Notes: generated by a model not told the origin, from the sequence alone. A DNA stretch of 56,628 nt from Tsukamurella sp. 8F (GCF_029167375.1 NZ_JARFTP010000027.1:1-56628); one strand, 5' to 3'; shown: positions 10,900-20,311, counted from the stretch's first letter. Translations and numbers: made by a program.

Positions 10900-12492
10900 T
10901 CATCGCAGACGGTGCTTCTGGATCTTCCCCGTCGCCGTCTTCGGGAGGGCCGGGACGAATACGACCTTCTTGGGCACCTTGAAACCGGCGAGCCGCCCGC
11001 GGGCGAACTCGCGGATGTCCTCGGCAAGAGCGTCGTCGCCCTCCCCGACGGCTACGACGATCGCGGTCACGGCCTCGCCCCACCGCTCGTCCGGTAGGCC
11101 GACGACGGCGGCCTCGCCGACCCGGTCGTGCGCGAGGAGCACACGCTCGACCTCGACCGAGGAGACGTTCTCACCGCCCGATTTCACGATGTCCTTGGCG
11201 CGGTCGGTGAACCACACGACTCCGTCCTCATCGAGGTAGCCGATGTCGCCGCCATGGAACCAGCCGCCGGCGAACGCGGCCGTGTTGGCATCCCTGTTGT
11301 TCCAATAGCCTTCCATGAGTTGCGGTGTGCGGTAGACGATCTCGCCCTCCTGGCCGGCACCGAGCAGGCGGCCGTCACTGCCCATGATCGCGATGTCGGT
11401 GGTGGGCACGGCCGGGCCCCACGAGTCGTCCTTGACGCCCTGATGGCCGGGCCACTGCATCTCGGACACGGGGGTGGTCTCCGTCTGCCCGGATCCCAGG
11501 ATGATCGCGGCGTTCGGGAACCGCTCGCGCAGCGCCGTCAGCAGGCTGGCGGGCATGGGCGCCATCGCGTAGAAGCCTGTCCGCAGCGAATCGGTGTCGG
11601 CATGTTCCAGGCCCGGCTCCCTCAGGATCGCGGCCCACATCATCGGCAGCAGAGCGATATTCGTGACAGCATGTGTCGCGAAGACCCCGACCACCTCGGC
11701 GGCGTCGAAACCGCGGAGCAGCACTGCGGTGCCTCCGACGACGAGGGTCGGCAGCAGCACCACGTCCAGCGCTGTCACGTGGAAGAGCGGCAGCACGATC
11801 GGCTGGACGGGCGGCACGACGTCGGGCCGCAGCCCGGCGGTGACGGCCGTCGTGAGCACGCCGATCTGCACGGCGACGTGGCTGGTGACGACACCCTTGG
11901 GACGAGACGTCGTACCCGACGTGTACAGACAGTGCAGTACATCCCGATCCTCCACCACGACCTCGACCGGGCTCGTCTCCGCGCCTGCGAGGTCACCGAA
12001 GGCGACCGTGTCGAGACCCCCCACCGGCTCGTTGCCGCCGACCCGGTACACGGCGCGTACCGCGGCGTGCGGTGCACTATCGAGGGCGGCTTCGAGGACC
12101 GGCACGAAGCCGTCCTCGGTGAACACCGCGGTCACGCCGGAATCCGTGAGCTGATAGGCGATATCGTCCGCAGAGAGAGCGAGGTTGATAGGCATCGCCA
12201 CGACCCCGAGCTTGGCGCATGCGAAGAAGGCCACCGCGAACTCCCAGCGATTCTGGAGTTGCAGCGCGACGGCGTCGCCGCGCTCATGACCGCGCGCCGC
12301 CATCCCGCGGGCGATCGCGTTCGAGCGTGCCTCCAGCTCCGAATAGCTCAGTGCCACACCTCCGTCGACGATCGCGATCCGATCTCCGAACTGGTGCGCG
12401 GCGCGAGTCGGCAGGTCACCGATGCACACGCGGTGGGTGAGATTCGCTACGAGTGGGTCGACGCCACTCAGATCGGGACGCATTCCGGGCAC
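10900..12492 (-). CDS. Acyl-CoA synthetase (AMP-dependent, ANL superfamily)
   Basis: A 530-residue adenylate-forming enzyme that activates a carboxylic acid as acyl-AMP and then forms the CoA thioester. Motifs: the phosphate loop YTSGTTSRPKG, the aromatic/adenine segment ILGSGQTETTP, GGWFHGGDIGY (A7), RAKDIVKSGGENVSSVEVE (A8 hinge) and C-terminal TATGKIQKHRLR with the catalytic lysine. The GTG start at 12492 has a perfect AGGAGG 7 nt upstream; ATG at 12483 is too far from it. Sequence suggests medium- or long-chain fatty acids or an aromatic acid, but substrate cannot be read from it. It is divergent from pabB (104-bp gap) and followed by the inverted repeat at 10843. Confidence 0.9.
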   Translation of the reverse strand: MPGMRPDLSGVDPLVANLTHRVCIGDLPTRAAHQFGDRIAIVDGGVALSYSELEARSNAIARGMAARGHERGDAVALQLQNRWEFAVAFFACAKLGVVAMPINLALSADDIAYQLTDSGVTAVFTEDGFVPVLEAALDSAPHAAVRAVYRVGGNEPVGGLDTVAFGDLAGAETSPVEVVVEDRDVLHCLYTSGTTSRPKGVVTSHVAVQIGVLTTAVTAGLRPDVVPPVQPIVLPLFHVTALDVVLLPTLVVGGTAVLLRGFDAAEVVGVFATHAVTNIALLPMMWAAILREPGLEHADTDSLRTGFYAMAPMPASLLTALRERFPNAAIILGSGQTETTPVSEMQWPGHQGVKDDSWGPAVPTTDIAIMGSDGRLLGAGQEGEIVYRTPQLMEGYWNNRDANTAAFAGGWFHGGDIGYLDEDGVVWFTDRAKDIVKSGGENVSSVEVERVLLAHDRVGEAAVVGLPDERWGEAVTAIVVAVGEGDDALAEDIREFARGRLAGFKVPKKVVFVPALPKTATGKIQKHRLR

Positions 12493-12596
12493 GTTGGGGC
12501 CTCCTAGAGATTCCGCCGGGAACGCAAACACTAGGTGCCGATCGACGCGCGGGGTGCCCGATCGGCCCGATTCGGCGCGTGTGGAACGATGGGCGC

Positions 12597-13682
12597 GTGC
12601 AGCAGCCCGACGCCCCGTCCGCGCTGCGGGCGCTGCGTGACGACGGCGCGCGGCCGGCCGCATTACTCGGCTCGTGGGGCGGCCACGGCGCAGTACTCGC
12701 CCCCGAACCCGCACTCATCCGCGGCGTGGCCCCCGACGGCGCACCCTGGCTCGGCCTTATCGGCTACCCCGACGAGCATCCCGGCGACCGACGGCTGGTA
12801 CCCGAGGTGATCGGCGGCCATCCCGGAGATCTCATGCTGGGGGACACGCTCGGAACCACGTCCGGAACGCGCCACGCCTGGCACGCTTCGTGGAATCCGC
12901 CCGACCAGTCGCCGCATCGCCGCGCAGTGGAGGCGTGCCGGGAAGCGATCCGTGCCGGAGACGTCTACCAGGTCAACGTATGCACCCGGTTCGAGGGTCG
13001 ACTCGACGGCGATCCACTGGACATGTTCTGCGACATAGTAACTCGCACTTCACCGATGAAAGCGGCCTTTCTACAAGGCGATTGGGGCGCGATCATGTCG
13101 TTCTCACCGGAGACGTTCCTGGCAGGGCGTGGTCGCTCTATCGCCGAACACCCCATCAAGGGGACGCTGCCGCTCACTCAGGCGCCGGAGGCGTTGCGCG
13201 CCAGCGTGAAGGACGTCGCGGAGAACGTGATGATCGTGGACCTGGTGCGCAACGACCTGGGCCGGGTCGCTCAGGTGGGGAGCGTTCACACACCGACCCT
13301 GTTGCGGGTCGACCGGGCGCCGGGTGTGTGGCACCTCGTCAGCCACGTGACCGCGGAGCTGCGGCCTGAGATCACCCGCGAGCAGCTGCTGGACGCGACG
13401 TTCCCGCCCGCCTCGGTCACGGGCACCCCGAAGATCTCCGCGCGCGAACGCATCACCACGTGGGAACGACACACGCGCGGCACGTATTGCGGCGCCATCG
13501 GAATCGATCATCCGGCAACGGGTCTGGACCTGAACGTCGCCATCCGCACCATCGAGTGTGCCCCGGACGGGACGCTGCGCCTCGGGGTGGGCGGCGGCAT
13601 CACCATCGATTCGGATCCGGATGCCGAGTTCGCCGAGTGCATGCACAAGGCCGCGTCGATCGTCTCGGTCACCAGCGGCTGA
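12597..13682 (+). CDS. pabB: Aminodeoxychorismate synthase component I
   Basis: PabB converts chorismate plus ammonia to 4-amino-4-deoxychorismate for folate synthesis, normally with the PabA glutaminase. The 361 residues carry the chorismate-binding hallmarks: AGDVYQVNVCTRF, SPETFLAGRGRSI, HPIKGTLPL, DLVRNDLGRVAQVG, SVTGTPKISARERI and TYCGAIGI. It is shorter than mycobacterial PabB, mainly in the N-terminal domain. Start is taken as GTG at 12597 (VQQPDAPSALRAL). It sits in the mycobacterial order pmt-rsmI-pabB-metG. Trp-pathway TrpE is less likely because no Trp-binding N-terminal motif or trp genes are visible. Confidence 0.85.
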   Translation: MQQPDAPSALRALRDDGARPAALLGSWGGHGAVLAPEPALIRGVAPDGAPWLGLIGYPDEHPGDRRLVPEVIGGHPGDLMLGDTLGTTSGTRHAWHASWNPPDQSPHRRAVEACREAIRAGDVYQVNVCTRFEGRLDGDPLDMFCDIVTRTSPMKAAFLQGDWGAIMSFSPETFLAGRGRSIAEHPIKGTLPLTQAPEALRASVKDVAENVMIVDLVRNDLGRVAQVGSVHTPTLLRVDRAPGVWHLVSHVTAELRPEITREQLLDATFPPASVTGTPKISARERITTWERHTRGTYCGAIGIDHPATGLDLNVAIRTIECAPDGTLRLGVGGGITIDSDPDAEFAECMHKAASIVSVTSG

Positions 13683-13693
13683 GACCGCGTCCA

Positions 13694-13774
13694 GTGAGTC
13701 GGCTGCGACCCGTCGAGATCACTCTCGAGTATGACGACGGCGAGCGCGCGCAGGGCGCAGTGTTGCAGGCATGA
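13694..13774 (+). CDS. Possible 26-residue small protein translationally coupled to the next gene
   Basis: A short GTG-initiated frame encodes 26 residues (SRLRPVEITLEYDDGERAQG and a short tail). Its stop overlaps the ATG of the following membrane-protein gene as ATGA. It starts 12 bp after pabB. Composition is protein-like, but no ribosome site is clear and the frame is also open further upstream inside pabB, so this may only be a leader frame. Confidence 0.3.
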   Translation: MSRLRPVEITLEYDDGERAQGAVLQA

Positions 13775-14277
13775 CCGCCACGGAACCCACGATCCCGGTA
13801 ACGCCCACGCCTCTGCGCCGAACGCCGGCGGTGCGGGCGCTGTGCGCCGCGCTGGCGGCTGCTTTCGCCGTGGGAGTCGCCATGGGCGGATGGATCTACT
13901 CGCAGCGCGACCCCGTGGTCGCCGGATACGTGCCGTGGACGTCGGCGTGGACACAGCACTTCATCGTTGCGCTGGTCGGTGCGGCGCTGGCCCTGGCGAT
14001 CCTGCGGCTGCGTGACCCCCGGCCCCGGCTCGTGCGGCTGAGCCCGCTCCGGCTGGCAGCGGCCGCTCCCCTACTGCTGGTCCTGGCGTTCGCGGCGTTC
14101 CGCGCGGGCGTCCAGGTGCTGGCCGGACTGGACCCGAACTTCACCGTGAACGCGTGGGGCGGACCCACCTACATCGGTGCGATGGCATGCCACTATCTGG
14201 ATCTCGCGGTCGGCGCCACCGTCGTCGTGATGCTGCTGCGCTGGCTACTGACTCAGCGCGCGCCGAGCGCGGCCTGA
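13771..14277 (+). CDS. Four-helix membrane protein of unknown function
   Basis: A 168-residue integral membrane protein with about four hydrophobic helices (residues about 23-43, 63-80, 91-115 and 132-156). The loop between helices 1 and 2 contains SQRDPVVAGYVPWTSAWTQH. No catalytic motif is visible. The ATG overlaps the stop of a possible 26-residue frame. It probably belongs to the pabB transcript. Its 3' end overlaps that of rsmI by 25 bp. I do not recognise the family with certainty. Confidence 0.75.
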   Translation: MTATEPTIPVTPTPLRRTPAVRALCAALAAAFAVGVAMGGWIYSQRDPVVAGYVPWTSAWTQHFIVALVGAALALAILRLRDPRPRLVRLSPLRLAAAAPLLLVLAFAAFRAGVQVLAGLDPNFTVNAWGGPTYIGAMACHYLDLAVGATVVVMLLRWLLTQRAPSAA

Positions 14278-15107
14278 TACAGCTCCCTTTTCGACGCTCC
14301 CGTCTCCCGGGCTACCGCGGCGCACGCATCCTTGAGCCGCTCCCCAGCGTCGACGCGCGCGCGCACCTCGCCTACCAGGTCCTCGGGGTTCGCGGCGCGC
14401 ACCTGCGCACCCGCGACGACGACGGTGATCTCGCCCCGTACGCCGTCGGCGGCCCACGCGGCGAGCTCGCTCAGGGGGCCCCGTCGCACCTCTTCGTAGG
14501 TCTTGGTGAGCTCGCGGCACACGGCGGCGCGGCGGTCTGCTCCCAGCACCTCGGCGGCGTCGGCGAGGGTCTCGGCGAGCCGGTGGGGTGACTCGAAGAA
14601 GACACATGCGCGGCGCTCGGTCGTGAGCTCGGTCAGCCACGCGCGTCGCGCACCGGATCTGCGGGGCGCGAAACCGTCGAAGCAGAAGCGCTCGACTTCG
14701 AGGCCCGACAGCGCGAGGGCGGTCGTCACGGCCGATGGCCCGGGGAGACAGGTGACGGCGAGCCCGGCGTCGACCGCGCTCGCCACCAGCCGATACCCGG
14801 GGTCCGACACCGAAGGCATACCGGCGTCGGTGATCAGCAGGACCGTGGCCCCCGAGCGGATGTCGTCGAGTAGGCCTGGGATCCGGGCCCGCTCGTTGTG
14901 GTCGTAGAAGCTGACGACGCGCCCGGCGAGTTCGACGCGGAGCGACGACGCCAGCGACCGGGCACGGCGAGTGTCCTCGGCCGCGATCACGTCGGCCGTG
15001 GCCAGGGCCCTGACCAGGCGCTCGGTAGCGTCGCCGGGATTACCCATAGGCACTCCCGCGACCACCAACCGTCCCCCGTCGACGGGCGCATGCTCCACGG
15101 TGTCCAC
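14253..15107 (-). CDS. rsmI: 16S rRNA (cytidine1402-2'-O)-methyltransferase
   Basis: RsmI is a tetrapyrrole-methylase-fold enzyme that 2'-O-methylates C1402 in the 16S rRNA decoding centre. The 284 residues contain GNPGDATERLVRAL, AEDTRRARSL, the SAM loop TDAGMPSVSDPG, GPSAVTTALALSG and FFESPHRLAETL, plus the C-terminal region ending KRELYQAALGAR. The start is GTG at 15107 or GTG at 15098; both are in frame and both lie beside the divergent pmt start. Only about 16 bp separate the two start codons, which suggests a shared compact promoter or leaderless transcripts. Confidence 0.95.
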   Translation of the reverse strand: MDTVEHAPVDGGRLVVAGVPMGNPGDATERLVRALATADVIAAEDTRRARSLASSLRVELAGRVVSFYDHNERARIPGLLDDIRSGATVLLITDAGMPSVSDPGYRLVASAVDAGLAVTCLPGPSAVTTALALSGLEVERFCFDGFAPRRSGARRAWLTELTTERRACVFFESPHRLAETLADAAEVLGADRRAAVCRELTKTYEEVRRGPLSELAAWAADGVRGEITVVVAGAQVRAANPEDLVGEVRARVDAGERLKDACAAVARETGASKRELYQAALGAR

Positions 15108-15123
15108 GACCAGACACCCTACG

Positions 15124-16731
15124 ATGGGTCGCGTGACCGCCCAACCCGCCGGCTCGGTACTCGACGCGCCCGCGCCCGAGCGCCCGCTGCTGAGCCCCGG
15201 GCCGCCGCTGCCGCCCGTCTTCGGCGCGACCGACCGGCTGCGCGGGTGGGTCGTGACCATCGTCCTCACGGCGATCGCTGCGATCACCAGGTTCTGGGGG
15301 CTCGGCACCCCGACCAATGACGGCTTCAACGGGAACACGGCCGTCCACACCCCGGTATTCGACGAGAAGCACTACGTGCCGCAGGCGTGGCAGATGCTGA
15401 CGAGCGGGCGGTGGATCGAGGACAACCCCGCATACGGCCTCGTCGTACACCCACCGGTGGGCAAATGGATGATCGCGGGCGGCGAGTGGCTGTTCGGCTA
15501 CACGCCGTTCGGGTGGCGCTTCGCGTCGGCGGTGTGCGGGACGCTGCTGGTGTTCCTCACGATCCGGTCTGCGCGCCGGCTCTCCCGGTCGACCCTGATC
15601 GGCGCGCTCGCCGGGATCTTCCTGATCTGCGACGGGCTGACGTTCGTGTCCTCGCGCGTGGGGCTGCTCGACATATTCCTGGTGACGTTCGGATTCGCGG
15701 CGTTCTCGATGGTGATCGCGGACCGGGACCAGGTCCGGGCGCGGTTCGCGAAGGTGGCGGCCGAGGGCCGCATGGACGACTCGCCGTTCGGCCCGCGGAT
15801 GGGCTTCCGGTGGTGGCGTTTCGGCGCAGCGGTGTGCATCGGGCTGGCGTGCGGCGTGAAGTGGTCTGGGCTGTACTACCTCCTCGGCCTGGCGGTACTG
15901 TCCATCGGCTTCGACCTCGCTGCACGGTATGCATACCGGGTGCGGCGCCCGGTGGTGGGCACACTGGTGCGCGACCTGATCCCGACGGGGCTCGTCCTCG
16001 GTGTGCTGCCGATCCTGATCTATCTGGGGACGTTCTGGGCGTGGTTCGCATCCGAGACGGCGGTGTTCCGCTACGAGGTCGGCAACGCCGTCGGCTCGGG
16101 CGGGCTGTTCGGGTGGGTGCCCGCCGCGCTGCGCTCGCTCGCCTACTACGAGGACACGGTGCTGCAGTTCCACGCGGGACTGACCAATTCCGCGGGCAAT
16201 CACCACCCGTGGGAGTCCAAGCCGTGGACGTGGCCCATGGGCCTGCGCCCCATGCTGTACAGCTACACGTCCGATCAGCTGAGCGGCATGTGCAGCGGCG
16301 GCGACTGCGTGCGCGCCGTGATGGCGGTCGGGACGCCCGCATTCGCCTGGCTGTCGGTCCCCGTGATGCTGTGGGCGATATGGAAGTTCCTCGTCAAGCG
16401 GGACTGGGCGTATGCCGCCGTCACACTGATGTACGCCGCCACCTACCTGCCCTGGTTCACCGATCTCGACCGGCAGATGTACTACTTCTACGGCCTGACC
16501 CTGACGCCTTTCCTCGCGATAGCGATCGCACTCATATGCGCCGAGATACTCGGCACCGATGGACGCGCGAGGCGGTTCACGCGCGAGCGCGTCATGACGG
16601 GGCAGTTCGTGGTGATCGTCTACACCGCGATCGTGGTGCTGAACTTCGCGTGGCTCTGGCCGATACTCACCGGCGAGGCGATCTCCACTTGGTGGTGGCA
16701 GATGGAGATGTGGCTGCCCAGCTGGCGCTGA
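15124..16731 (+). CDS. pmt: Polyprenol-phosphate-mannose--protein O-mannosyltransferase
   Basis: A 535-residue GT39 membrane glycosyltransferase that transfers mannose from polyprenyl-phosphate-mannose to Ser/Thr of secreted proteins at the outer face of the membrane. Evidence: the catalytic DEKHYVPQAW motif in the first periplasmic loop, HPPVGKWMIAGGEWLFG, and about ten or more hydrophobic helices through the chain. The C-terminal region has DRQMYYFYGLTLTPF. It corresponds to the M. tuberculosis Rv1002c enzyme by order (next to rsmI). ATG at 15124 or GTG at 15133 could serve as start. Confidence 0.93.
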   Translation: MGRVTAQPAGSVLDAPAPERPLLSPGPPLPPVFGATDRLRGWVVTIVLTAIAAITRFWGLGTPTNDGFNGNTAVHTPVFDEKHYVPQAWQMLTSGRWIEDNPAYGLVVHPPVGKWMIAGGEWLFGYTPFGWRFASAVCGTLLVFLTIRSARRLSRSTLIGALAGIFLICDGLTFVSSRVGLLDIFLVTFGFAAFSMVIADRDQVRARFAKVAAEGRMDDSPFGPRMGFRWWRFGAAVCIGLACGVKWSGLYYLLGLAVLSIGFDLAARYAYRVRRPVVGTLVRDLIPTGLVLGVLPILIYLGTFWAWFASETAVFRYEVGNAVGSGGLFGWVPAALRSLAYYEDTVLQFHAGLTNSAGNHHPWESKPWTWPMGLRPMLYSYTSDQLSGMCSGGDCVRAVMAVGTPAFAWLSVPVMLWAIWKFLVKRDWAYAAVTLMYAATYLPWFTDLDRQMYYFYGLTLTPFLAIAIALICAEILGTDGRARRFTRERVMTGQFVVIVYTAIVVLNFAWLWPILTGEAISTWWWQMEMWLPSWR

Positions 16732-16779
16732 GGTGCGTGATGCAACCCGGCGTTAAGTGGCCGTCGCTACGCTCACCCG

Positions 16780-17466
16780 GTGAACGGACCGCAGGGCCCC
16801 GTCGGGCCGCACCAGGGGTGGAACCAGCCGCAGTGGCAGGCGGGATGGCAGATACCGCCCCCGCAACCGCCACGCAAGTCGCACACCGCCCTGATCGTGT
16901 CGCTCGTGGCAGCGGGTGTGGTACTGCTCGTCGTCCTCGGCATCGGCGTCTGGGCGCTGGCGGGCCCGGCACAACGGGCGCTGAACACGCAAGAGGCGAC
17001 GTCCACCACGTCCTTCGACGCGGTCTGCGACGGCGGTGCGATCACGAACGCGGCCGCCTATGCGAAGCCGCACACCTTCCTCGCCTTCGGACCGTCCTCG
17101 TTCGCGATGATCGACTGGTCGGCCGTGACGCTGCCGACCGACCCCAAGGATGTCACGGACAAGGCCGCGATCGGTCGGGTGGACGCCGTAGCGTGCCTGA
17201 CGGAGGTATCCGGCGCCGCGACCAAGTCGATGACCTGCGAGTTCGATGACAACGGCAGCAAGGTCACGGCCGACTACTACTCGACGCGCTACGACGTGAC
17301 CGTCTACGAGGCGAAGACCGGACGGAAGGTCGGGCGCGCCGGCACCGTGGACGCGACCGCGTCGAGCTGCCCCATTTTCGCCTCCTTCAGCAGGAACGAC
17401 CGCCGCTTCACCGCGACCGCGTCGGACAACGACGTGCAGCGACTCCTGGCGGCCTTCACGGGGTGA
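16780..17466 (+). CDS. Membrane-anchored hypothetical protein with Pro/Gln-rich N-terminus
   Basis: 228 residues: a short cytoplasmic Pro/Gln/Trp-rich segment (PPQPPRKSHT), one membrane helix (about 38-61) and an extracytoplasmic domain of about 165 residues with four Cys residues (VCDGG, VACLTE, MTCEFD, SSCPIF), probably two disulfides. The GTG start at 16780 is in the gap after pmt (48 bp). The N-terminus resembles DUF4352- or DUF4190-type actinobacterial anchors, but the external domain is not one I recognise. Its 3' end faces the WYL regulator gene. Confidence 0.75.
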   Translation: MNGPQGPVGPHQGWNQPQWQAGWQIPPPQPPRKSHTALIVSLVAAGVVLLVVLGIGVWALAGPAQRALNTQEATSTTSFDAVCDGGAITNAAAYAKPHTFLAFGPSSFAMIDWSAVTLPTDPKDVTDKAAIGRVDAVACLTEVSGAATKSMTCEFDDNGSKVTADYYSTRYDVTVYEAKTGRKVGRAGTVDATASSCPIFASFSRNDRRFTATASDNDVQRLLAAFTG

Positions 17467-17512
17467 GGCCGCGGGGAGGCTGAGTCGGTGCTCGCCCACG
17501 CGACCGGGGTGC

Positions 17513-18193
17513 TCAGCGCAGCGTGCGCGCGCCGGCACCCGGTCCATCGGCGAGCGCCTCCGGCAGCAAGCGCGCAGGTACCCGTTCGGCGGTCGCACGG
17601 GCGGCCGAGATGCGGTCCATGCGGAACCCGCGCTCCGAACGCCGCTCGCGGCACCAGGCGATGAGGTACCAGTGCCCGCCCCCGGCCAGCAGGCCGATCG
17701 GCTCGACGGTACGCGTCGTCCGGGTTCCCGAGGCGTCGGCGTACTCGAGCTCGAGGGCGGTACGTCGCGTGATGGCGTCCCCGACCACGGCTGCCACGCG
17801 TTCGTTTCGGGGCAGCACGGCGACGGATGCGAGGGCGGCGTCGACTACGCCGTTGGTCTCGTCGGACAGCACCGCGCGGATCTTGTCCACGGCTGTACGC
17901 ACGTCGATCCCGACCGGGGCGTCGCTCGCGGTCGCCGCGACGACGAGAGCCGTCGCCTCGCCCTCCGTGAGTTGCAGTGGCGGCAGCGTGTGGCGGCGGT
18001 CGATGGTCCACCCGCCGCCGGGACCGGACTCATAGCGCACGGGAACGCCTGCGGCCATGAGCGATTGGAGATCGCGCTGCACAGTTCGCGCCGACACCCC
18101 GAAACGCTCGGACAGCCGGGCGACGGTGACGAGGCGCGGACTCCCCGCGCGCAGTGCATCGACGAGGGCGTGTAGACGTTCGCGGCGGTTCAT
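17513..18193 (-). CDS. WYL-domain transcriptional regulator
   Basis: A 226-residue regulator with an N-terminal HTH (ARLSERFGVSARTVQRDLQSL, about residues 25-46), a RYESGPGGGWTIDRRHTLPP linker and a truncated WYL domain (GGGHWYLIAWCRERRSERGFRMDRI). It is about 90 residues shorter than typical WYL regulators and lacks the WCX region. Its ATG overlaps the stop of the upstream esterase gene (ATGA), so it is translationally coupled and probably controls that operon. Confidence 0.85.
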   Translation of the reverse strand: MNRRERLHALVDALRAGSPRLVTVARLSERFGVSARTVQRDLQSLMAAGVPVRYESGPGGGWTIDRRHTLPPLQLTEGEATALVVAATASDAPVGIDVRTAVDKIRAVLSDETNGVVDAALASVAVLPRNERVAAVVGDAITRRTALELEYADASGTRTTRTVEPIGLLAGGGHWYLIAWCRERRSERGFRMDRISAARATAERVPARLLPEALADGPGAGARTLR

Positions 18194-19044
18194 CGCCCAC
18201 GATTGGACGCCATATCGCGCAGGAATGCACGCGACAGGCGCTCGGCCTCATGAGTGACGGCGATCGGTTCGAGCGTGAACGCGTGGTCGGCGGCCGCGGC
18301 GACGTGCAGGCGCGTGTCCGCGAAACCGCGCCAGCGGGCCTCCATCATGAGCGTGTCCGGCAGTAGTGGGTCGCGTGTTCCCACGACGAAACACGCGGGC
18401 GGAACCCCGGCGAGGTCCGCGAACAGCGGAGAGTACCGACGCAGGTCCACCCCGCCGAAGGCGATGCCGACCGGCCGCGCCACCGCGGGTGCGGCCAGGT
18501 CGAAGGCGCCGTAGGTGAGCAGCGCACCCCGGAACCGGCCGGGCCCGACTGCCAGCATCGTCAGGACCGCGAGGTGGGCGCCGGCGGATTCGCCCGCGAT
18601 CAGCAGATCATCGAAGGCCGAGGCAACGGCCACACAGTCCGCCAGCGCTGCGGGCCAGGCGGATTCGGGCGCCATGCGGTAGCCCACGGAGACGACCGTA
18701 CGCCCGGTCGCCTCCGCGACGGCGGCGAGCCGGCCGTCCTGCGTGCGGTGTGAGCCGAGGCACCAGCCGCCGCCGTGGACGTGTAATACGACGCCGTCGC
18801 GTGGCCGTTCGGGGCGGACGACACGGACCGGGACGCCGGCGACGGTCTCGTCGACCGCGCCGGCGTCGGCGCCGTCGCCCACGACGACGGTGTCGCGGTA
18901 TTCGGCGAAGCTCATGCCGGGAGGTGGTGAGTAGATGCCCGCTGCGCGGGCTCGCCAGCGCTCTCCCGCGGCCGCGGTCTCCTGCACGGTCGTATACCCG
19001 AAGGTCGCGGTGCGCATCTCGTATCGAGTCAGCTGATCTGTCAT
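18190..19044 (-). CDS. Alpha/beta-hydrolase fold esterase (hormone-sensitive-lipase type)
   Basis: A 284-residue serine esterase. The oxyanion motif HGGGW is at residues 90-94 and the nucleophile elbow GESAG has Ser153. An acidic residue in GTRDPLLPD and a His in AADHAFTLEP complete the triad in the right order. Substrates are probably short acyl esters, but not determinable here. ATG at 19044 gives a normal N-terminus (MTDQLTRYEMR). It is coupled to a WYL regulator gene by a 4-bp overlap. The upstream MFS gene ends 52 bp away in the same direction. Confidence 0.88.
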   Translation of the reverse strand: MTDQLTRYEMRTATFGYTTVQETAAAGERWRARAAGIYSPPPGMSFAEYRDTVVVGDGADAGAVDETVAGVPVRVVRPERPRDGVVLHVHGGGWCLGSHRTQDGRLAAVAEATGRTVVSVGYRMAPESAWPAALADCVAVASAFDDLLIAGESAGAHLAVLTMLAVGPGRFRGALLTYGAFDLAAPAVARPVGIAFGGVDLRRYSPLFADLAGVPPACFVVGTRDPLLPDTLMMEARWRGFADTRLHVAAAADHAFTLEPIAVTHEAERLSRAFLRDMASNRGR

Positions 19045-19096
19045 GCCGACCACGGTGCACCGGCCACGCGACAACGGAATGTCACCGTTGCCGCGA

Positions 19097-20311
19097 TCAG
19101 GGCACCGTGACGCGGCTCTCCCGGGCCGGTATCCAGGCGAATGCGGCGAGCACAGCGAGGACGGCGGTGACCGTGAACGCCCACGAGAAGCCCAGGGCCT
19201 GCGCGATAACGCCCGCGACCAGAGGGCCCGTTATGGTGCCCGCATCCTGCGCCATCTGGTAGGCGGACAGCGCTGTGCCGCTGCGCCCGCGGCCGTGCAG
19301 GACGTCCGCGAGCACGGCCTGGAGCGCAGGGCTGACCATGCCGGTTCCCAGGCCCGACAGGAATGTCACTACGAAGGCGACGAGCACCGACGATGTCAAT
19401 GCGAGCGCCAGGGTGCCGACACCCAGGACCGCGAGGCCGACGATGAGGAAGGGCTTGCGCCCGAACCGATCCGACCCACGTCCGGACGGGAACATCGCCA
19501 CGACGTCGCCCGCGGCGTATACGGCGAGCGCGTATCCGCCCATTGCCGCGGTCTGCCCCAGCTGTGCCGTGAAGAACAGCGGTAGCAGCGACACGCGCAT
19601 CGCGTACACCCAACCGAACACCAGCACAGTGCAGAAGGCAGCGCGGTACGCGGAGTCCCGCATGGCCTCGCGCACCGTCATCGCCGCCACCGGCTCGGCG
19701 GCCGCGGGGCGCGCCAGGGTGGAGCCGCGCAGGGCGAGGTACACGACGGCGACGGCGATCACCAGCGCGACCGCATACACCACGAACGGCACGCGCAGAC
19801 CGAAGCCGACGAGCGCACCGCCCAACAGGGGACCGCTGATGCTGCCCAGCACGAAGCTCGACGAGTACACACCGGAGATGCGGCCGCGGATCTCGGCCGG
19901 CGCGATCCGGATCATCAGTCCCATCGCGGAGACCGAGAACAGGACGGAACCGACGCCTCCCAGTCCGCGAAAGACTATGAGCTGCCAGTAGTTCTGTGCG
20001 AATGCGACCGCAAGCGTCGAGAGCGCGACCACCAACACGCCGATCATGTAGCCGTACCGCTCCCCCAGCCGCCGCACGATGGGACCGGTAGCCGGGGCGA
20101 ACGCGAGTCGCATGATCGCGAAGGCGGAGACGACGGCGGACGCGGCCGCGATCCCGACGTCGAAACTGCGCGCGAACTCCGGCAGGGCCGGCGCTACGAC
20201 GCCGTAGCCGAGCGCTATGACGAAACCCGCGGCGACGAGCACCCATACCTCGGCCGGGACCCTGCGGCTAGCCTCCGGCGTGTTCTCGAGGTTCTCCGGG
20301 GCTGGCGTCAC
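19097..20311 (-). CDS. MFS transporter, probable drug efflux
   Basis: 404 residues with about 12 membrane helices. Major-facilitator motifs are present: GPIVRRLGERYG between helices 2 and 3, RFGRKPFLIVG after helix 6, and an antiporter-like GPLLGGALVGFGLRVPF segment in helix 5. Most similar in character to drug/H+ antiporters of the DHA1 type. Its start overlaps the end of the ClC gene by 44 bp on the same strand; an internal start would shorten it but leaves the first helix (WVLVAAGFVIALGYGVV) close to the N-terminus. Confidence 0.85.
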   Translation of the reverse strand: MTPAPENLENTPEASRRVPAEVWVLVAAGFVIALGYGVVAPALPEFARSFDVGIAAASAVVSAFAIMRLAFAPATGPIVRRLGERYGYMIGVLVVALSTLAVAFAQNYWQLIVFRGLGGVGSVLFSVSAMGLMIRIAPAEIRGRISGVYSSSFVLGSISGPLLGGALVGFGLRVPFVVYAVALVIAVAVVYLALRGSTLARPAAAEPVAAMTVREAMRDSAYRAAFCTVLVFGWVYAMRVSLLPLFFTAQLGQTAAMGGYALAVYAAGDVVAMFPSGRGSDRFGRKPFLIVGLAVLGVGTLALALTSSVLVAFVVTFLSGLGTGMVSPALQAVLADVLHGRGRSGTALSAYQMAQDAGTITGPLVAGVIAQALGFSWAFTVTAVLAVLAAFAWIPARESRVTVP

